Below are positions 1 through 10,961 of a DNA stretch of 64,000 nt, in pieces. Position numbers and translations under genes: made by a program. Every line of letters starts with the position of its first letter. Position 1 is the first letter of the stretch. Below the pieces are notes generated by a model. The model was not told the origin of the DNA. It saw nothing but the letters and a program-made list of their open reading frames with translations, and did no database searches. The stretch comes from Rhodosorus marinus (taxonomy: Eukaryota; Rhodophyta; Stylonematophyceae; Stylonematales; Stylonemataceae): contig JAMWBK010000005.1 of NCBI GenBank assembly GCA_029953675.1, forward strand, positions 434,001 through 498,000. Reading direction: 5' to 3'.

Positions 1-345
1 CTTAGATTCCGCCAAAGTTAGAAAAATGACGTGTGCTGTGAGCAGACTGAGGAATTAAGGTTTTTTTCTTCATTGAGAAGGAGAGAGGGAAGCAGTCATT
101 TGGGGAAATCCCGGACTTTGAGAGTTCGGTGGAGCTGCTCGCATATTTATTTTGCTCTCTGTTGGGGGTTGTGGGGGGGGGCGAGGTGGAGAAAGGCATT
201 TTCTATTGGAGTGACTGCAAGATTTTTGATCGAATTTTTTTTGAAGGCGAGATTCTTTGTTTCATTCTCCACAGAGGAATTCGTGTTTTTTTTTTTCTCC
301 TTCCTGTACTGTGCGAGCGCCTTCGAATTTTTGCCACTGTATGCA

Positions 346-351
346 TATATA
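346..351 (+). promoter_or_regulatory. Candidate TATA box of the zinc-finger gene
   Basis: A TATATA hexamer lies about 83 nt upstream of the first ATG of the zinc-finger gene, after a T-rich stretch. Position and sequence fit a core promoter, but AT-rich hexamers are common here. Confidence 0.35.
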
Positions 352-433
352 GTGTGAGTTGGGTGGGGTGGAATGGGTTGTTGCGTGGGCTGTAGCGATC
401 AGCGTAGCGGGCGGGGTGCTTTCGTGATTGATT

Positions 434-961
434 ATGTTTAGAGAAGGGCGACGCGGTGTTTATGGAAATGGGATGACAGTCGCGAAGAGGACTGGTGGAC
501 CTAGACGGGATCTGAAGTATCGGTGTACATGGGAAGGATGCGAGAAGAGTTTTTCTCGTCATTATAATTTTAATGTGCATTTGCGGTTACACACCGGATT
601 GGAGCCCTATGCTTGTCCACATGAGGGCTGTTCGAAGCGCTTCAAGTGGCAGTCGGGGTTGACAAACCATATTCGAAAACATGAGAACGGTCTCGCTGGA
701 CAGGATAGCGAGGATATGAAACGATCTGCTGGATGGTATACGAGAGCTCTGGACGGAAAGCGTAGGCTGGAGAACCGGGATTTCACGAGTTCCAGTGATG
801 AAGATGGGTCCATGTTTGAATTTGAAGTACGAGAAATAGGCATCCAGTCATCGGGAGTCGTGCTCGGCGGAGACAGCTACGGGGTAGAATATGTTGTGAA
901 AGACAAAGTCCTGATAAGGGCCTCAATTGAGAAACAAGAACCTTCTGTAAATGAAGCGTAG
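434..961 (+). CDS. C2H2 zinc-finger protein, two fingers
   Basis: Predicted nucleic-acid-binding protein of 175 residues. Two adjacent C2H2 fingers occupy roughly residues 29-85. Each has a Cys-x4-Cys pair with an acidic WEGC or HEGC turn, followed by a His pair. The linker between them (HTGLEPYAC) is close to the TGEKPY linker of DNA-binding fingers of the TFIIIA/Zap1 type. The C-terminal half is acidic, Ser-rich and without a recognised domain, so it could be regulatory. The reading frame is open a few codons upstream, but the first ATG is at 434, a second in-frame ATG lies at 473, and no intron is needed. A TATA-like element lies upstream. A transcription factor is the likely role; the target is unknown. 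The fingers are clear, the function is inferred. Confidence 0.85.
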   Translation: MFREGRRGVYGNGMTVAKRTGGPRRDLKYRCTWEGCEKSFSRHYNFNVHLRLHTGLEPYACPHEGCSKRFKWQSGLTNHIRKHENGLAGQDSEDMKRSAGWYTRALDGKRRLENRDFTSSSDEDGSMFEFEVREIGIQSSGVVLGGDSYGVEYVVKDKVLIRASIEKQEPSVNEA

Positions 962-1315
962 TCTATACATAGCGACGATTGTAGAGCTGAGAGAGATCGC
1001 TGCAACGTTGATTTTCCTTTTTTCATTTCTAACTGCATTTATGTAAATCTAACATCATTTCGCTAAGCATACTTAGATGATCAAAAAATTGGTCATCACA
1101 CTCAGTATTCACATTTTTGTGAAGGCAAGGTGTTAGTTCGGTTAGTCTTAGTCCAACGGCGAGCCAGAAAACCGAAATCTGAACCCAAAGGGACATCGAG
1201 ACAGCTGCAATGCAGCCATGTCCATTTTGTCCAATAATCCTCTCCACGCTGTCCACAATCTTGGTTGTCAGAGGTTGTTCTAGGCGGACAGCCATCGGCT
1301 CGAACGGGCTTGACG
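962..1315. other. Intergenic, between convergent genes
   Basis: About 350 bases between the stop codons of the zinc-finger gene and the minus-strand tRNA dimethylallyltransferase. I see only T-rich 3'-end sequence and no supported gene. Confidence 0.5.
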
Positions 1316-2843
1316 TTAGTTGGACGGGAGGAATCTTTTTGATTTATACTGATCGTGACGTTTGGTTGGGGAACCAGACTCGTCGGGTATGATATTCAGC
1401 TCTTTCCGCACCCCCTCTGCGAGTGCTTCAATTCTTCGCTGGACATCCCTCATGAAAAACTTGTCCAGAATCGTCTCATTGTAATTTCTCAGTTTGAGCA
1501 TCTTCATTGCTTCTCTATCTCGAGCCAGAGAGTGCTCCTTCAAAAGCATCACCTCCCGCGTGTTACGATAGGCGTCGAACTCCTCCCGGCTACATTGGAA
1601 GAGATGTACCAATGTTTCGTCCAGGGATTGCGCATCTACTGTGTCTACCCACACGAAATCCGGTTCCTTCTTGAAAACCTTGAGCTGATTCCGAGCCAAC
1701 TTCCTGTTATTGTACACCATTTGCTGTGCCCAACAAAAGAGCAAGATCTCAGGGCATCAGGATAAGCACAGCTTGGGTGTACATGCTAGTTTGTCCCAAC
1801 TTGTTCAAACCTACCTCTACGTAATGCACCACTGCAGGCCTCTTCCGAGTTTGCTCTATGCCCCGGGCAAACTTGAGGAGAACCTCCTTGGTCTCCGCAT
1901 AGCCGACGCTCCTTGATACAGCAAATCCGTCTGGAATCAGATCGTTTTCAAGGAGGAACGCGACCTCTTCTATAATACCGTTATGTCGCAGCATCGATCG
2001 GCACCTGTTGTCAATCCTCTTCCACGTCTCAGCTCTTGGGGCAACGAGGAAGATCGGCCTGAAGTCGTACTCTCCGTATCCAAGCAAGCCATCTCCGCCA
2101 GGAGATCCTCCACGCCGCCCATGATCTGAAATAGTGCTTCCAGAATGGAAGAAAATTTCAAGATATCGCGCTAGCCTGGCCCTGCGTTTCCAGCAGGTCA
2201 AAACGAACGAATATGATCAGACCACCGTCGATCAGCTTGCGAGTACTTCATCTTGCTCTCCAGCATTGTCTGCGTAGTCTAAACGGACCAATTGTTCCTA
2301 GAAACCATCTCTGCAGCTCCAGGATCGACCGCCTCAAGTAGCGAGGTCGCGTAATCCCAATCGGGTTTGCACAAATCCAACATGTGTGAAACTAGCTCAC
2401 GAGCTGGTGGATCAACCTTCCCGGTGCTTGGCTTTCCATACAGAAGAAACCTGTGAACGGCAGGAACCGGAAGCAATGAGCCAGGCAGCAGACGAAGTCC
2501 TTGGACTCCCGAATAGAGATTCTTACCTAAGATACATCCACGTACCACCTACTACGACGGCGCTTGATTTTCGCCTGTAAATGTTGGTCAGGGCCGCCTG
2601 CGCGTCGTCAAAGAACTCTCCGGCGGAATAGTGAATTGACCCCGGTTTAACGAAATCAACCAAATGGTGCTTTAATACGCTCAAATGTAGCCTAGTCGGC
2701 TTATTCGTTCCGACGTCATAGTGTCTATACACTTTTGTGCTATCGCAGCTAACAATCTCCGCACCGAACTTCTGAGCAAACCGCCGTGCAGCACTTGACT
2801 TCCCCGCAGCAGTAATTCCAGATATGACTAGCACTTTTTTCAT
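1316..2843 (-). CDS. tRNA dimethylallyltransferase paralogue A (4 exons)
   Basis: MiaA/IPT family enzyme, which transfers a dimethylallyl group to A37 of tRNAs. The exon model is 2843-2527, 2450-2289, 2181-1815 and 1723-1316 (introns 76, 107 and 91 nt); it sums to 1254 nt, 417 residues. The P-loop is at about residues 8-17 (GITAAGKSS), followed by the Asp-Ser...VYR...GTNKP substrate motif, KHHLVDF, and VVGGTWMYLR, which is split by intron 1. The second intron uses a non-consensus donor (GTCCGT) but restores the NNW-ARLARYLEI alignment with paralogue B. Compared with paralogue B the DSxQVYR motif reads DSTKVYR, so the usual Gln is Lys. The lack of stops across four exons and conserved motifs argue for a living, diverged gene rather than a pseudogene. 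Organelle or compartment is unclear; no obvious transit peptide. Confidence 0.85.
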
Positions 2844-3990
2844 AACCTATTGTCCCTCCCTCCTCACACGTCCTCGGCTGCCTAACGGCAACCTTCAAGA
2901 ACGCTCTTCAGCGAGTACTAATTCCACACCTTCCAAAAAAAATTCTGAAACCCATAATTTAAGTGCACTACATCCAGACAAAGGGCTTTAAACCCATCAG
3001 CTAGCCACACCCCGCACGCTACCGATCAACTTCAGTCGCATCCACCCCACCATCACACGCTCCTACTCAACGACGTAGGAGGAGCAGGTTCTAAGCCGGT
3101 TCTCTATAGACTTGAGGATGGTAATGTCTATGACTACCTCATCAAAAGCATCAAACCTCCCCCACTAAAACGTAACACTCCGACATTGACTTGTTATGGC
3201 TTGCGTGGTGATAGCTTCGACGGGGTTGACGGAGTTGTCGCTAAAGGCCTACAAGAACCTCGTATTAGCTACAGCTTAATCTACCGCCCGCTAGGTATGG
3301 ACTGATCCCCTGGAAGTCTTTGTCACGGTTTCTGAAGATGTTGTGATTTCGTTGCTAATCAATGGAATTGTTTCACTGGCGTGGGGTGAGGGCTTTCATG
3401 CCCGCCGCGTTCATCGGTGTGAGAGAGTTCACCCGAAGCAGAACCCTTTGCATGAAAAACGTTAATCGGATCCTAGTCTGTTCCAACAGGACGACAAGTC
3501 GATAAGGAAATGACAGCGTGCCTGCTGAGCCAGTCGTAGATGAGCCAAGTTACACCACCCTTCTCTAAGCAAACGAACTGGGGTGGGAGACCGGAACATA
3601 AACCCTCTTTTCGCGCATCAAGTTGCCCAGCGGGAGATGGATACCTCGTACCTAATCTAGCTGTTGTGTCAGTCGATGTTCGACCATCGAACGTAACGAT
3701 CGGTTGCGGTTTGCTCGTTCGCCAAAGCTTGTCTAGTTGGCCCTATGTACTCGGCCATGTTTCCTCATCTCGACGACGCTATTGATTTCTAGTACTCTAC
3801 GAGTACACGTTCGCGGGCGAGATCTAATCTGTGAATCATTCATACAATAGGAAGAGGGCGATGAAGGCAGGTTGCTGCGTTTGCTGTCGGATTCTGCGCG
3901 AGCGGGTAAGAAGTGTTATGGCGTGCAAGAAGAAACCAACTCGATGAATTTGGTTGTTTGCTTCCGGTAGAGGCAGTTGCAGTCTCCTTA
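2844..3990. other. Shared upstream region of two divergent IPT genes
   Basis: About 1.1 kb between the start codons of the two tRNA dimethylallyltransferase paralogues, so it must contain both promoters. No convincing coding sequence; the open frame at 3540-3785 has no recognisable features. Confidence 0.5.
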
Positions 3991-5404
3991 ATGGACTCCT
4001 CTGCGTTTGTGCCAAGCGGAGCCAAGTTGGGGTGTCCAAGGAAGCTTCGTCGTTGCAGAGCCGTCTCGATGGCTAGTGATCGAAAAGTACTTGTTATTTC
4101 TGGTCCAACTGCCGTCGGAAAGTCTTCACTTGCGATCAAACTGGCACAGCGGTTGGACGGGGAGATCATTTCCGCAGATTCCGTTCAGGTTTATCGCAAC
4201 CTCGACGTCGGATCCAACAAGCCTAGCGAAGAGGAAAGAAGAACAGTCAAGCATCATTTGATCGATGTAGCACTGCCTGAGGAGGATGATTACTCTGCTG
4301 GTCAGTTCTTCCACGACGCCAGAGCGGCGACACAGGACGCGCTTGGCAGAGGAAAGCTTCCCATTGTTGTCGGAGGGACGAGCATGTACGTCCGATGGTT
4401 TGTTTACGGTAAACCTCCTACGGCCGAGTCAAGCCCGGAAGTACGAGAACAAGTGGAGCGGGAAGTGGCTGAAGTACATGGAGACTGGAACGCCGCGCTC
4501 AACCTTTTGTCGGAACTGGATAAGTCGAGAGCGGAAAAGCTGGAGAAGAATGATTGGTACAGACTCAAGAGGTCACTTGAGATCATACGAAGCTCAGACA
4601 GGACCATTACGGACTTGCCCGATGTCGGAGCTGCACCGGCTGCCGTCATGCCCGAGAAGTCCGATTTGGATGTGAGATGCATTTTCCTCATTGACTCACG
4701 GCAAGCACTATTCAAGCGGATTGATGAGCGATGTGAGATTATGCTCGCCAAGAACGGATTGATTTCGGAGGTCGCTGAGCTCCTGCTCGAGAACCGTTTG
4801 AGGCTTGAGTCTTCCCCTACTCGTGCCATTGGATATAGACAAGTCATTGAGTACCTACTTGCGAGAAAGCTTGACCTAGAAGGGGTGGAAGATCCCAAGG
4901 CGGCGTTCAGGAGTTTTCTGAAGGTGAGCATCTTGCGCTTTGTTCGTTTAAAATTTCACCTGAGCAGCTTGCGCGGGTCGGTAATTCTGAGCTAGTATGT
5001 CTGAATGAATCATCTTCTCCACCTCCTTATCCAACCGAACTCATAAGGTTTTCATGTCTGCAACGAGACAATATGCAAGGAAGCAGATGCAGTGGTTTCG
5101 TTCCGATAAGAACTTCCTCTGGCTACCAATCTACCCAGCAGATTTTGAAATGAACTACGACAACCTCGAATATGAAGCGGAAAGATTGATTTCTCTCGAT
5201 CGGGAAGCGTTTGATGCTGAAGTAGCGTCGTCAACGCAGACCAGACTTCGCGAGTTGTATTCAGCAGAGGGGCCCTCTATGAAGCGCTACATCTCACAAC
5301 CAGTCTTGATAACTCCTGACGGGCAAATCGAACGAAAGCTGCTCGCTGAAGTGGAGAATTCCGCAGCTCGACTACGAGCCGAAGAAATGTACATCAAAAC
5401 CTAA
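3991..5404 (+). CDS. tRNA dimethylallyltransferase paralogue B (2 exons)
   Basis: MiaA/IPT family, canonical copy. Exons are 3991-4923 and 5048-5404, with one 124-nt phase-0 intron; 429 residues from the ATG at 3991. The roughly 26 residues before the second ATG (4069) are basic and hydroxylated and could be an organelle transit peptide, while starting at the second ATG would give a cytosolic form. Motifs in order: P-loop GPTAVGKSS, DSVQVYRNLDVGSNKP, KHHLIDV, VVGGTSMYVRW, DWYRLKRSLEI, AIGYRQ, and after the intron SATRQYARKQMQWFR with the C-terminal LWLP. All match the family. The neighbour at 1316-2843 is a head-to-head paralogue with different exon structure. Function is well supported; localisation is inferred. 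Confidence 0.92.
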
Positions 5405-6170
5405 CCATTATTGATTTCTTGCAGAAGCGAAGAGCGAAGGGTCCCCACAATGTCCTGATGGTCAAGGGCAGTCGGGACAGTCTCCATAGTCCACCGAAGC
5501 AGCTTAGGACTGAGCGTTGACCCAACTACGGCGTGAAGAAAAAACATCAGATGAGGTTGAGCTGTCTCAGCTCGGCTTCGCTTCGAAGCGAATGAATTCC
5601 CTGAGAATGAGGGAGCTGTAATGCATTTTTCCGAAAATTGAATCGCAAAGAGAGTGGAATTTATGTGACCCCTCACGCATAGCCATTTCTGCGTCTATGC
5701 TCTGGTTCATCTGATAAAAACAAATTGGAACCCGGCGGATCTTTCAAGTCTTCATCCCGTGGTTGGAAGCCATGACGGGTTCTTTCTGGGCGGCTTTGTG
5801 GCGAGTTAGGGAAACCTATGATGATGTTGATGAATTCGTGAATGGCCGCTCTACATTGCTGTTAGAGTAGCTCGACTCGCCCAGCTTGAAAACGCGCAAC
5901 GTATCATACTGCATCAATGCGCTTAAGCTTGGAATGGCCTTCAGTATTTCGCCTGGCCGGCTCCTACAGCGATTGCGCCGGACATGCGTTTCCTGGAATT
6001 CGACGTAAGATATCGGCAAAGTCCTGGAGATAAGAGCATATCGTCGAGCGGCGCTGAGCCGCGTTTCTTTCAGAAATTCACGCTTGAACCGAAACCTATA
6101 GTTGTGCGATTCCAAATGTCACCTCATCAGACTACGTCCAGAAGCCCTTTTCCTGTACCATTGACTGGGA

Positions 6171-6207
6171 ACCCAAAGGTTCCAAAGGTTCCAAAGGTTC
6201 CAAAGCT
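6171..6207. repeat. Short tandem repeat, 9-nt unit
   Basis: The unit GGTTCCAAA (or its one-base variants) is repeated about four times in tandem. If translated it gives a Pro-Lys-Val repeat, but the open frame around it is not supported as a gene. Confidence 0.8.
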
Positions 6208-8210
6208 ACCCAAAGGACAATATAAAACCACAATGTAAAACCTGTCCGCACTCGCTCCCACTTCTTAGAACCTAGGAGCAGGTCCTGATCGAAACAGTTT
6301 CAAATAGAGCGCCATAACTCTTTTAGATTCGCTTCTCCGTACAGAGTGCCGTGTCAACAAGAGATATGCGGTTAGCCACGCGCACAGAATAGCTCTACTA
6401 ATACTCTCCGAAACTGATTGTTAAGTGGATAAACAGGCGTCGCGTCACAACTTTAAAAAAACAAAACAAACAGAGACGAGAGTTCTCCACATGCGAGCAG
6501 CCAAAATCTGCTGTCCTCGTTCACCAACCACTGCCAGGCACAACAAGCAGACGGTCAACCCCCACCCAACCGCATGAATGTAATAATAAACTCAATACAT
6601 CTATCGATAATAACACTAATATCAAATGCAAAACTTAATAAATTCAATATTAATGAAACTTATAGATATCAGTAAACGGTCTGGGGTGGATCGTGCAAAA
6701 AAAAACAAAAACTTACCGGTCTTTCTTTGAATTTATAATGGTGGCAAAAAGAAAAGAAAAAGAAAACCAAAAGGTTTTTTTTTCATATTCATCGTTTTAA
6801 TGCTTGTTTTGGAAGGTCTTGATAACCGGAGACAAACATCTTGGAAAAAATTGAAGTGTCAGCTTTTTCTTCTTGAGTTCACAATTTGAAAAGAACTTTT
6901 TTTTTGTGCCTTTATGCCAACACTTCCGTTTCGCATAGTATTGGCAAAAAAACATGCCTAAGAGATGGCAAAAGTACCCCAAAAACAAAAACCAAGAAAT
7001 TGATAAACTTGTTTGTATCTTGTTTTAAGTAAGAGTACTAATTTTTTTTACAATTGTATAGGGGGTATATAGTCTTCACTCAATCAATATTTCATGTTGA
7101 TTGTGCTATATTAGAGAAATGTCAGCTGTTAATTGGCTCACATATTTTTGAATATAAGTTAAAATAATCGTCAATTCTGACGAAATCGTTGATAGTTGGT
7201 GTTTTAGGGGATATTTGTGAATTCGCAATGAGGGGGTCTGTTTTGGCAAGTACCGTCTGGTTCGTTTGGACTGACACAGCAAATGTATTCTGAATACAAC
7301 TTGAAAGCTCCTGCTGATACGGAAGAATTATCTTCTGGAAAAGCGCAATTCTGAGGGCCGATAATTGCTGAATTTCAAAAAACTAAAAAAAACTAAGGCC
7401 GGGGGGGGGAGCGGCGTTTGGAAATGGATAAAGTATGGAGGGGGTTAGGAAAGCGGAAGAAATCGTGCTGGTTGGATGACGTTGCTTAGCGGTGGTAAAA
7501 TATTTGAAAGAAAATCGAGCGTTTTTCTGCCCAACTGGACACAAGCGCGAAGAAAAAAAGGGGGCAGGAAATATTGTCACCCCTTCTTCTTGTGTGCTCG
7601 CAATCGCGTACAATTTGACGAGACACAACGACCTCGGTGTGGGGCTTAAAAAATGAGACCGAATACAAAAAATATTGAAATTATTTTAAAGGTACACGAA
7701 TGACGAATTTCCTGTGTTTTAGTTGGACGTAGGATCCTTCTAAAACTTAAATTAAATTCAAACATCCCGCTCGTTCACCTCTACAGAAAAAAAAAAGGCA
7801 GTTAGCAGCCACATCGCCACCCCCCCCCTTTTTAAAGGAAAAGAGACCCCCGAATTCCAAACTTAAGTATTACTAAAATTATTACAACAACATATCTGCC
7901 TAGTAACGAAAACAGAAATGCAGGGCGACAGGCATTCTTCATCAATTAACGTATAGTCAATTTACTTGTATCGCCTCCGCCACCTATCATATACCTTAAT
8001 ATTTCTTCTATTAATTTTCTTTTTTATATCGTATACAATAATATATATGATATATCCATAGAAAAATTCGATTATATGTCGCGGGTTTCTCCCTCATCCT
8101 GGAACCCCCCAGCCTTTTGTATAAGAATTGTACAAGGCTAGCAAATGCTTGAAGGTTTTTTGAACGAACGAGTAGGATTGGATTGCTGATATTTAGTAAA
8201 TCCTACAGAG

Positions 8211-8250
8211 GGGAGGGGAGGGGGAGGAGCGGGGAGGAGGGGGTAAGGAG
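8211..8250 (+). repeat. G-rich tract
   Basis: Successive runs of three to five G separated by A or GA on the plus strand, able in principle to form a G-quadruplex. It lies about 450 nt upstream of the ATG at 8698. Confidence 0.5.
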
Positions 8251-8437
8251 AAGCTTACTATCCTTGAACGTTTTGTTTTTGGGGCGCACCTGAAAGGTCT
8301 GGTTTTTTTGGTGCTCTATGACAACGGGGTCTCATTTGGGAGTTGGGAAGACGCTAAACGGGCTTCAAAAGCTGTTTGCATTATAGGGTGGTGATGTGTG
8401 TTGGTTTGGGGTTGGGGGAGGAGAAGGTGTGAGGAGA

Positions 8438-8443
8438 TATATA
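8438..8443 (+). promoter_or_regulatory. Candidate TATA box of the 8698 gene
   Basis: TATATA within ATATATATAG, about 255 nt upstream of the chosen ATG. A long leader or an earlier start codon would follow if this is the core promoter. Confidence 0.3.
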
Positions 8444-8697
8444 TAGTGTTTGGAATGTTGGGATTAAGAGAATCTGTAGATCGAAGGGGGTGAATTAATG
8501 AAGTGGAAAGGGGAGGCTTGTGGAGTTAGTTTGGACTGGAGAAAGATGTTGCGGGTTTGACAAGGCAGTTTGCGGCTTGCTGGAGTTTGTGGGGGTGGTT
8601 CTTGGTGCGGTGGGTGTTGAGGATGCAACTTCCAAAGTTTTTGTGGAGGAGATCTCTGGTCTCGAAACGAAAGAACTTCTCGTTCTCGTCGAGCGGG

Positions 8698-9780
8698 ATG
8701 AGCATGACTGGCTCGGAGGATGTTTCTTCTTCGAAGACGGGTAGTAGTGGTGATTTGGTGGTCCCCGATGATAGTTGTGGCATGAGCAGGCGAGATTTTG
8801 TAGAGGAAAAGGAAACAATATCGGAGGTTGATGGGTCGAAGATTCCCACAGGAATTGCTGTTGCGTACCGGGAAAGAAAGCCCAGCTCGTCGTCGAATCC
8901 TGTGAACTGGAAATTGATGCATACGGCAGTTCCTGCCACGCTCTTTGACGCGCGGGTGAAACGCTCTGTGGAGCCGGTGGAGGTTTCAGAAGCTTTTGGT
9001 GTGAAGAAGTCAACGGTTGAGAAGAACTGGCATCTTCCAAAGAATGAGAATAGACGGCCACGTCAGCGTTCACCTAAAAGTGAAACGCAGTGGAGGAATA
9101 CTTTCTTTTCGAAGCCTGTGAACCCGAAGGAGGTAACTGCTAGCCTGCTATTATGGCGTTCGAGTGAACCGGGCCCTTTTGGCTCTGAGTTCAGGGAGGA
9201 GGCGCAGGAGAGCCTCCACATTGATGGGGATTACGATCTCGAGAAGGGAGGATCTTTTGTGGCTGAGGCATCGGTGGAGAAGCTGCATAAGGGAGAAGTG
9301 TGCCTCGAATTGGGCATTGGAGTGGGTCGTAAGGTGCAGTTGTATTCAAATGGCGAGGTTTTCTTGGATGAGAAGTATCATGGTACTGCGGTTGGTTTTG
9401 GCTCCAAGAACGTTGTAAAGATTGTGCTTGAACGTGACTGCTCAATGCCGGTAGAGTACTGTTCCAGGGTAACTTCGGAATCGGAGAAGTCGGTTGACGA
9501 GACCTTCGACACCAGTAAGGAGACCTTGATACCCAGCAACCTCCAGCTCAGCGTCTTGAAAGACAATAATAACTACTACACAATGTTTATCCCGAGGGCT
9601 ACGGCGAACTTGGTTCATGTAGAAATGTGCGTGTTTTACCCAAGTGCGTGTATCGTTGGGCTATCAACGGCGGTTGAAGACGTTCCGGAGGATGAGCCTT
9701 GCGCATTGCCGACGCTCTGTGCTGTACAGAGCAGCGACGTTATGGGAAGCAGCATTATTAGTCCGGTAATTGCAATCTAA
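8698..9780 (+). CDS. Uncharacterised 360-residue protein
   Basis: I do not recognise this protein. The frame is open from further upstream (ATG codons at 8557 and 8623 are also possible), but the first stretch is Trp- and Arg-rich and looks like translated leader, so I place the start at the ATG at 8698. The N-terminal third is Ser-, Asp- and Glu-rich and probably disordered. A basic middle (residues 125-150) is followed by a better folded-looking C-terminal half with alternating hydrophobic residues, including GEVCLELGIGVGRKVQLYS and NYYTMFIPRATANLVHVE. No membrane segment or signal peptide. Codon use resembles the certain genes. Reality of the gene is likely; function unknown. Confidence 0.6.
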   Translation: MSMTGSEDVSSSKTGSSGDLVVPDDSCGMSRRDFVEEKETISEVDGSKIPTGIAVAYRERKPSSSSNPVNWKLMHTAVPATLFDARVKRSVEPVEVSEAFGVKKSTVEKNWHLPKNENRRPRQRSPKSETQWRNTFFSKPVNPKEVTASLLLWRSSEPGPFGSEFREEAQESLHIDGDYDLEKGGSFVAEASVEKLHKGEVCLELGIGVGRKVQLYSNGEVFLDEKYHGTAVGFGSKNVVKIVLERDCSMPVEYCSRVTSESEKSVDETFDTSKETLIPSNLQLSVLKDNNNYYTMFIPRATANLVHVEMCVFYPSACIVGLSTAVEDVPEDEPCALPTLCAVQSSDVMGSSIISPVIAI

Positions 9781-10101
9781 CTTGCTAACTGAAAGGTTTA
9801 ATTACTCCTTACAATAGGAATGTATAGATAGTCCTCGATATGTGTGTGTACCTCTGTCCCCTGTTACTGTAACATTAAACTAGTGGGAGGAAAGCTTCCC
9901 TTTGAAGTCAAGTAGAAATGTTCACTTCTCGACAATTCGCGGTAACCTATGGCCTTGTTTTATGCAGCCTTTGTCATAGCTCCAGCAGTTAGAGAAAAAG
10001 CACGGAAACAGGTGCCGCCACTGAGTCAGTTGCTTCGTCCGGTCCATAGCATATCGCTTCATTGACGTGCTAGAAATAAATAATCCCCTTCGAATTACTC
10101 T

Positions 10102-10767
10102 TCACACCGCACAAGCTGGATTCTGTTCTTCAAATCTTAGGTATTCGCCCACATCACCTTGATGGAGCACAATAATGTCTGTTGGACCAGCTTTTCTAGC
10201 TTCTTGTGTGGTTCTCGCCGTAACTCCAAAGCCTGAGGTAAGTAGGAGCGGTTAGGTGCTGTTCCTCTCAATCTTGTTCAGATTTTCATAGGTCGCGAGA
10301 TACGTACCCAACGGCGTTCCAGCCATATTGTACACCACCACTCCAGTGTTCTGGGGTGTGTTTTCTGTTATCCTTCCTAGACCTGCTTTCAAAATGTGGT
10401 TACCATACAGGAAGGACATCTCCTGGGACGGCTTTAACCAGACTTTGAACTAGAAAAACAAAACGAGAAGTTGGCTAGAATTTTCGTTCGAGGTTTCGCG
10501 CCATCCAGTACGCCCTCTTACCTCACAAAGCTCAGAAAGCAACGGTAGGCAGGTTATCAGAATGTGAAATTTTTTGTGATGCGTAAAACGTCCTACGCAA
10601 GTGCCCAAACAGGCGAGAGAATCTCTGCTTATGTTCGTTGCTTTTTTCATCAACTCTTCCGACGTATAATAAACGCGGTCCTTTTGAAGCCTGCAAGAAG
10701 GAAAGGATCCGCGAGACCGTCAGCAATAAAGCGACCAAAACAAAAAACAGTCAAAGCGATACTTACG

Positions 10768-10809
<42 letters not shown>

Positions 10810-10961
10810 TTGTATGCATAGGTCATAGTTGTCACTTGAACTTACCGAAAGCAATAAATCTCCTTGTCCTTCCTCTCGATCATCAGCTTCACATTCGTGC
10901 CAATGAACTTGGACAGCTTCTCAAACACTGCTCGAGTCTCATCCTCTGTCAATGGCCTCAT
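10102..10961 (-). CDS. NIP7: NIP7, 60S ribosome biogenesis factor (4 exons)
   Basis: Nucleolar protein needed for 27S pre-rRNA processing and 60S subunit assembly. Exons 10961-10846, 10690-10522, 10449-10308 and 10232-10102 sum to 558 nt, 185 residues (family about 180). The start [20 protein letters not shown] is near-identical to NIP7 in other eukaryotes; [30 protein letters not shown] and [19 protein letters not shown] form the rest of the N-terminal domain and the C-terminal PUA domain, ending with GEYLRFEE. All introns are GT-AG with T-rich acceptors. The first intron (10691-10845) contains a pure TA microsatellite. None of the exons gives a long open frame by itself, so the gene is easy to miss. 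Confidence 0.95.
10770..10805. repeat. (TA)n microsatellite in NIP7 intron 1
   Basis: About seventeen uninterrupted TA units inside the first intron of the minus-strand NIP7 gene, roughly 40 nt downstream of the donor site. Confidence 0.95.

Larger units (their letters stand above)
5405..8697. other. AT-rich gene-poor region
   Basis: About 3.3 kb with no confident gene. 5405-6115 has several short open frames on both strands that look like fragments of coding sequence interrupted by frame changes (see findings). 6240-8100 is strongly AT-rich with many A and T runs. 8200-8300 is G-rich. Promoter sequence for the 8698 gene must lie at its right end. Confidence 0.45.

Noticed and set aside
6176-6238. 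Pro-Lys-Val repeat peptide
   Set aside because: Arises from the 9-nt tandem repeat inside an unsupported frame without promoter or homologue.
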